Shown one piece after another: positions 6,919-6,923 of a stretch of 6,923 nt of DNA. Numbering within the stretch: position 1 is the first letter of the stretch; the number at the start of each line of letters is the position of its first letter. Origin of the DNA: a bacterium (GTDB lineage: Bacteria; Zhuqueibacterota; Zhuqueibacteria; Thermofontimicrobiales; Thermofontimicrobiaceae). The stretch covers positions 1 to 6,923 of the forward strand of contig DSAU01000576.1 of NCBI GenBank assembly GCA_011046315.1. Reading direction: 5' to 3'. Both the position numbers and the translations under genes were made by a program. Below the pieces are notes generated by a model. The model searched no databases. It saw only the letters and a program-made list of their open reading frames with translations, and was not told the origin of the DNA.

Positions 6919-6923
6919 TTTGC

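Overview
The window carries a compact three-gene cluster, all on the minus strand, that encodes cell-envelope proteins of a bacterium in or near the Fibrobacteres-Chlorobi-Bacteroidetes (FCB) group. The lineage is inferred from three things: a C-terminal type IX secretion (T9SS) sorting domain preceded by the linker NYPNPFNPTTTI, which is very common in Ignavibacteria, Calditrichota, KSB1 and Marinimicrobia; a TonB-dependent receptor with an N-terminal carboxypeptidase-regulatory-like domain; and strong Shine-Dalgarno sequences (AGGAGG, CAGGAG). Bacteroidota proper use Shine-Dalgarno sequences little, so a deeper FCB phylum is more likely. No ribosomal or marker gene is present to settle this.

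Layout in the direction of transcription (right to left). At the right edge (6828-6923) is a leader region with a 6-bp-arm inverted repeat (TTGTAC...GTACAA), a Shine-Dalgarno sequence, and a 9-bp perfect inverted repeat that encloses the start codon of the first gene. Gene 1 (6827-3789) is a complete 1012-residue outer-membrane TonB-dependent receptor. Gene 2 (3773-1629) starts 15 nt after gene 1 ends and encodes a secreted 714-residue protein: a large unassigned N-terminal region, a fibronectin type III-like domain and a FlgD/T9SS-like C-terminal beta domain. A 101-nt gap follows, holding a strong Shine-Dalgarno sequence followed only by start-stop codons. Gene 3 (1527-145) encodes a secreted 460-residue beta-propeller-like protein with a canonical T9SS type A sorting domain. 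A rho-independent terminator (86-121) closes the unit. The first 85 bases hold no gene I can support.

Working model (inference): the receptor imports a ligand through the outer membrane using TonB energy, and the two secreted proteins are displayed on or released from the surface, where they could capture or process that ligand. No SusD-like lipoprotein is present, and the receptor's plug does not look SusC-like, so this is not a canonical Sus/PUL pair. The substrate cannot be told from the sequence. The receptor and propeller families are known types. The least explained parts are the roughly 450-residue N-terminal region of gene 2 and the regulatory-looking elements around the gene 1 start and in the gene 2-gene 3 gap.
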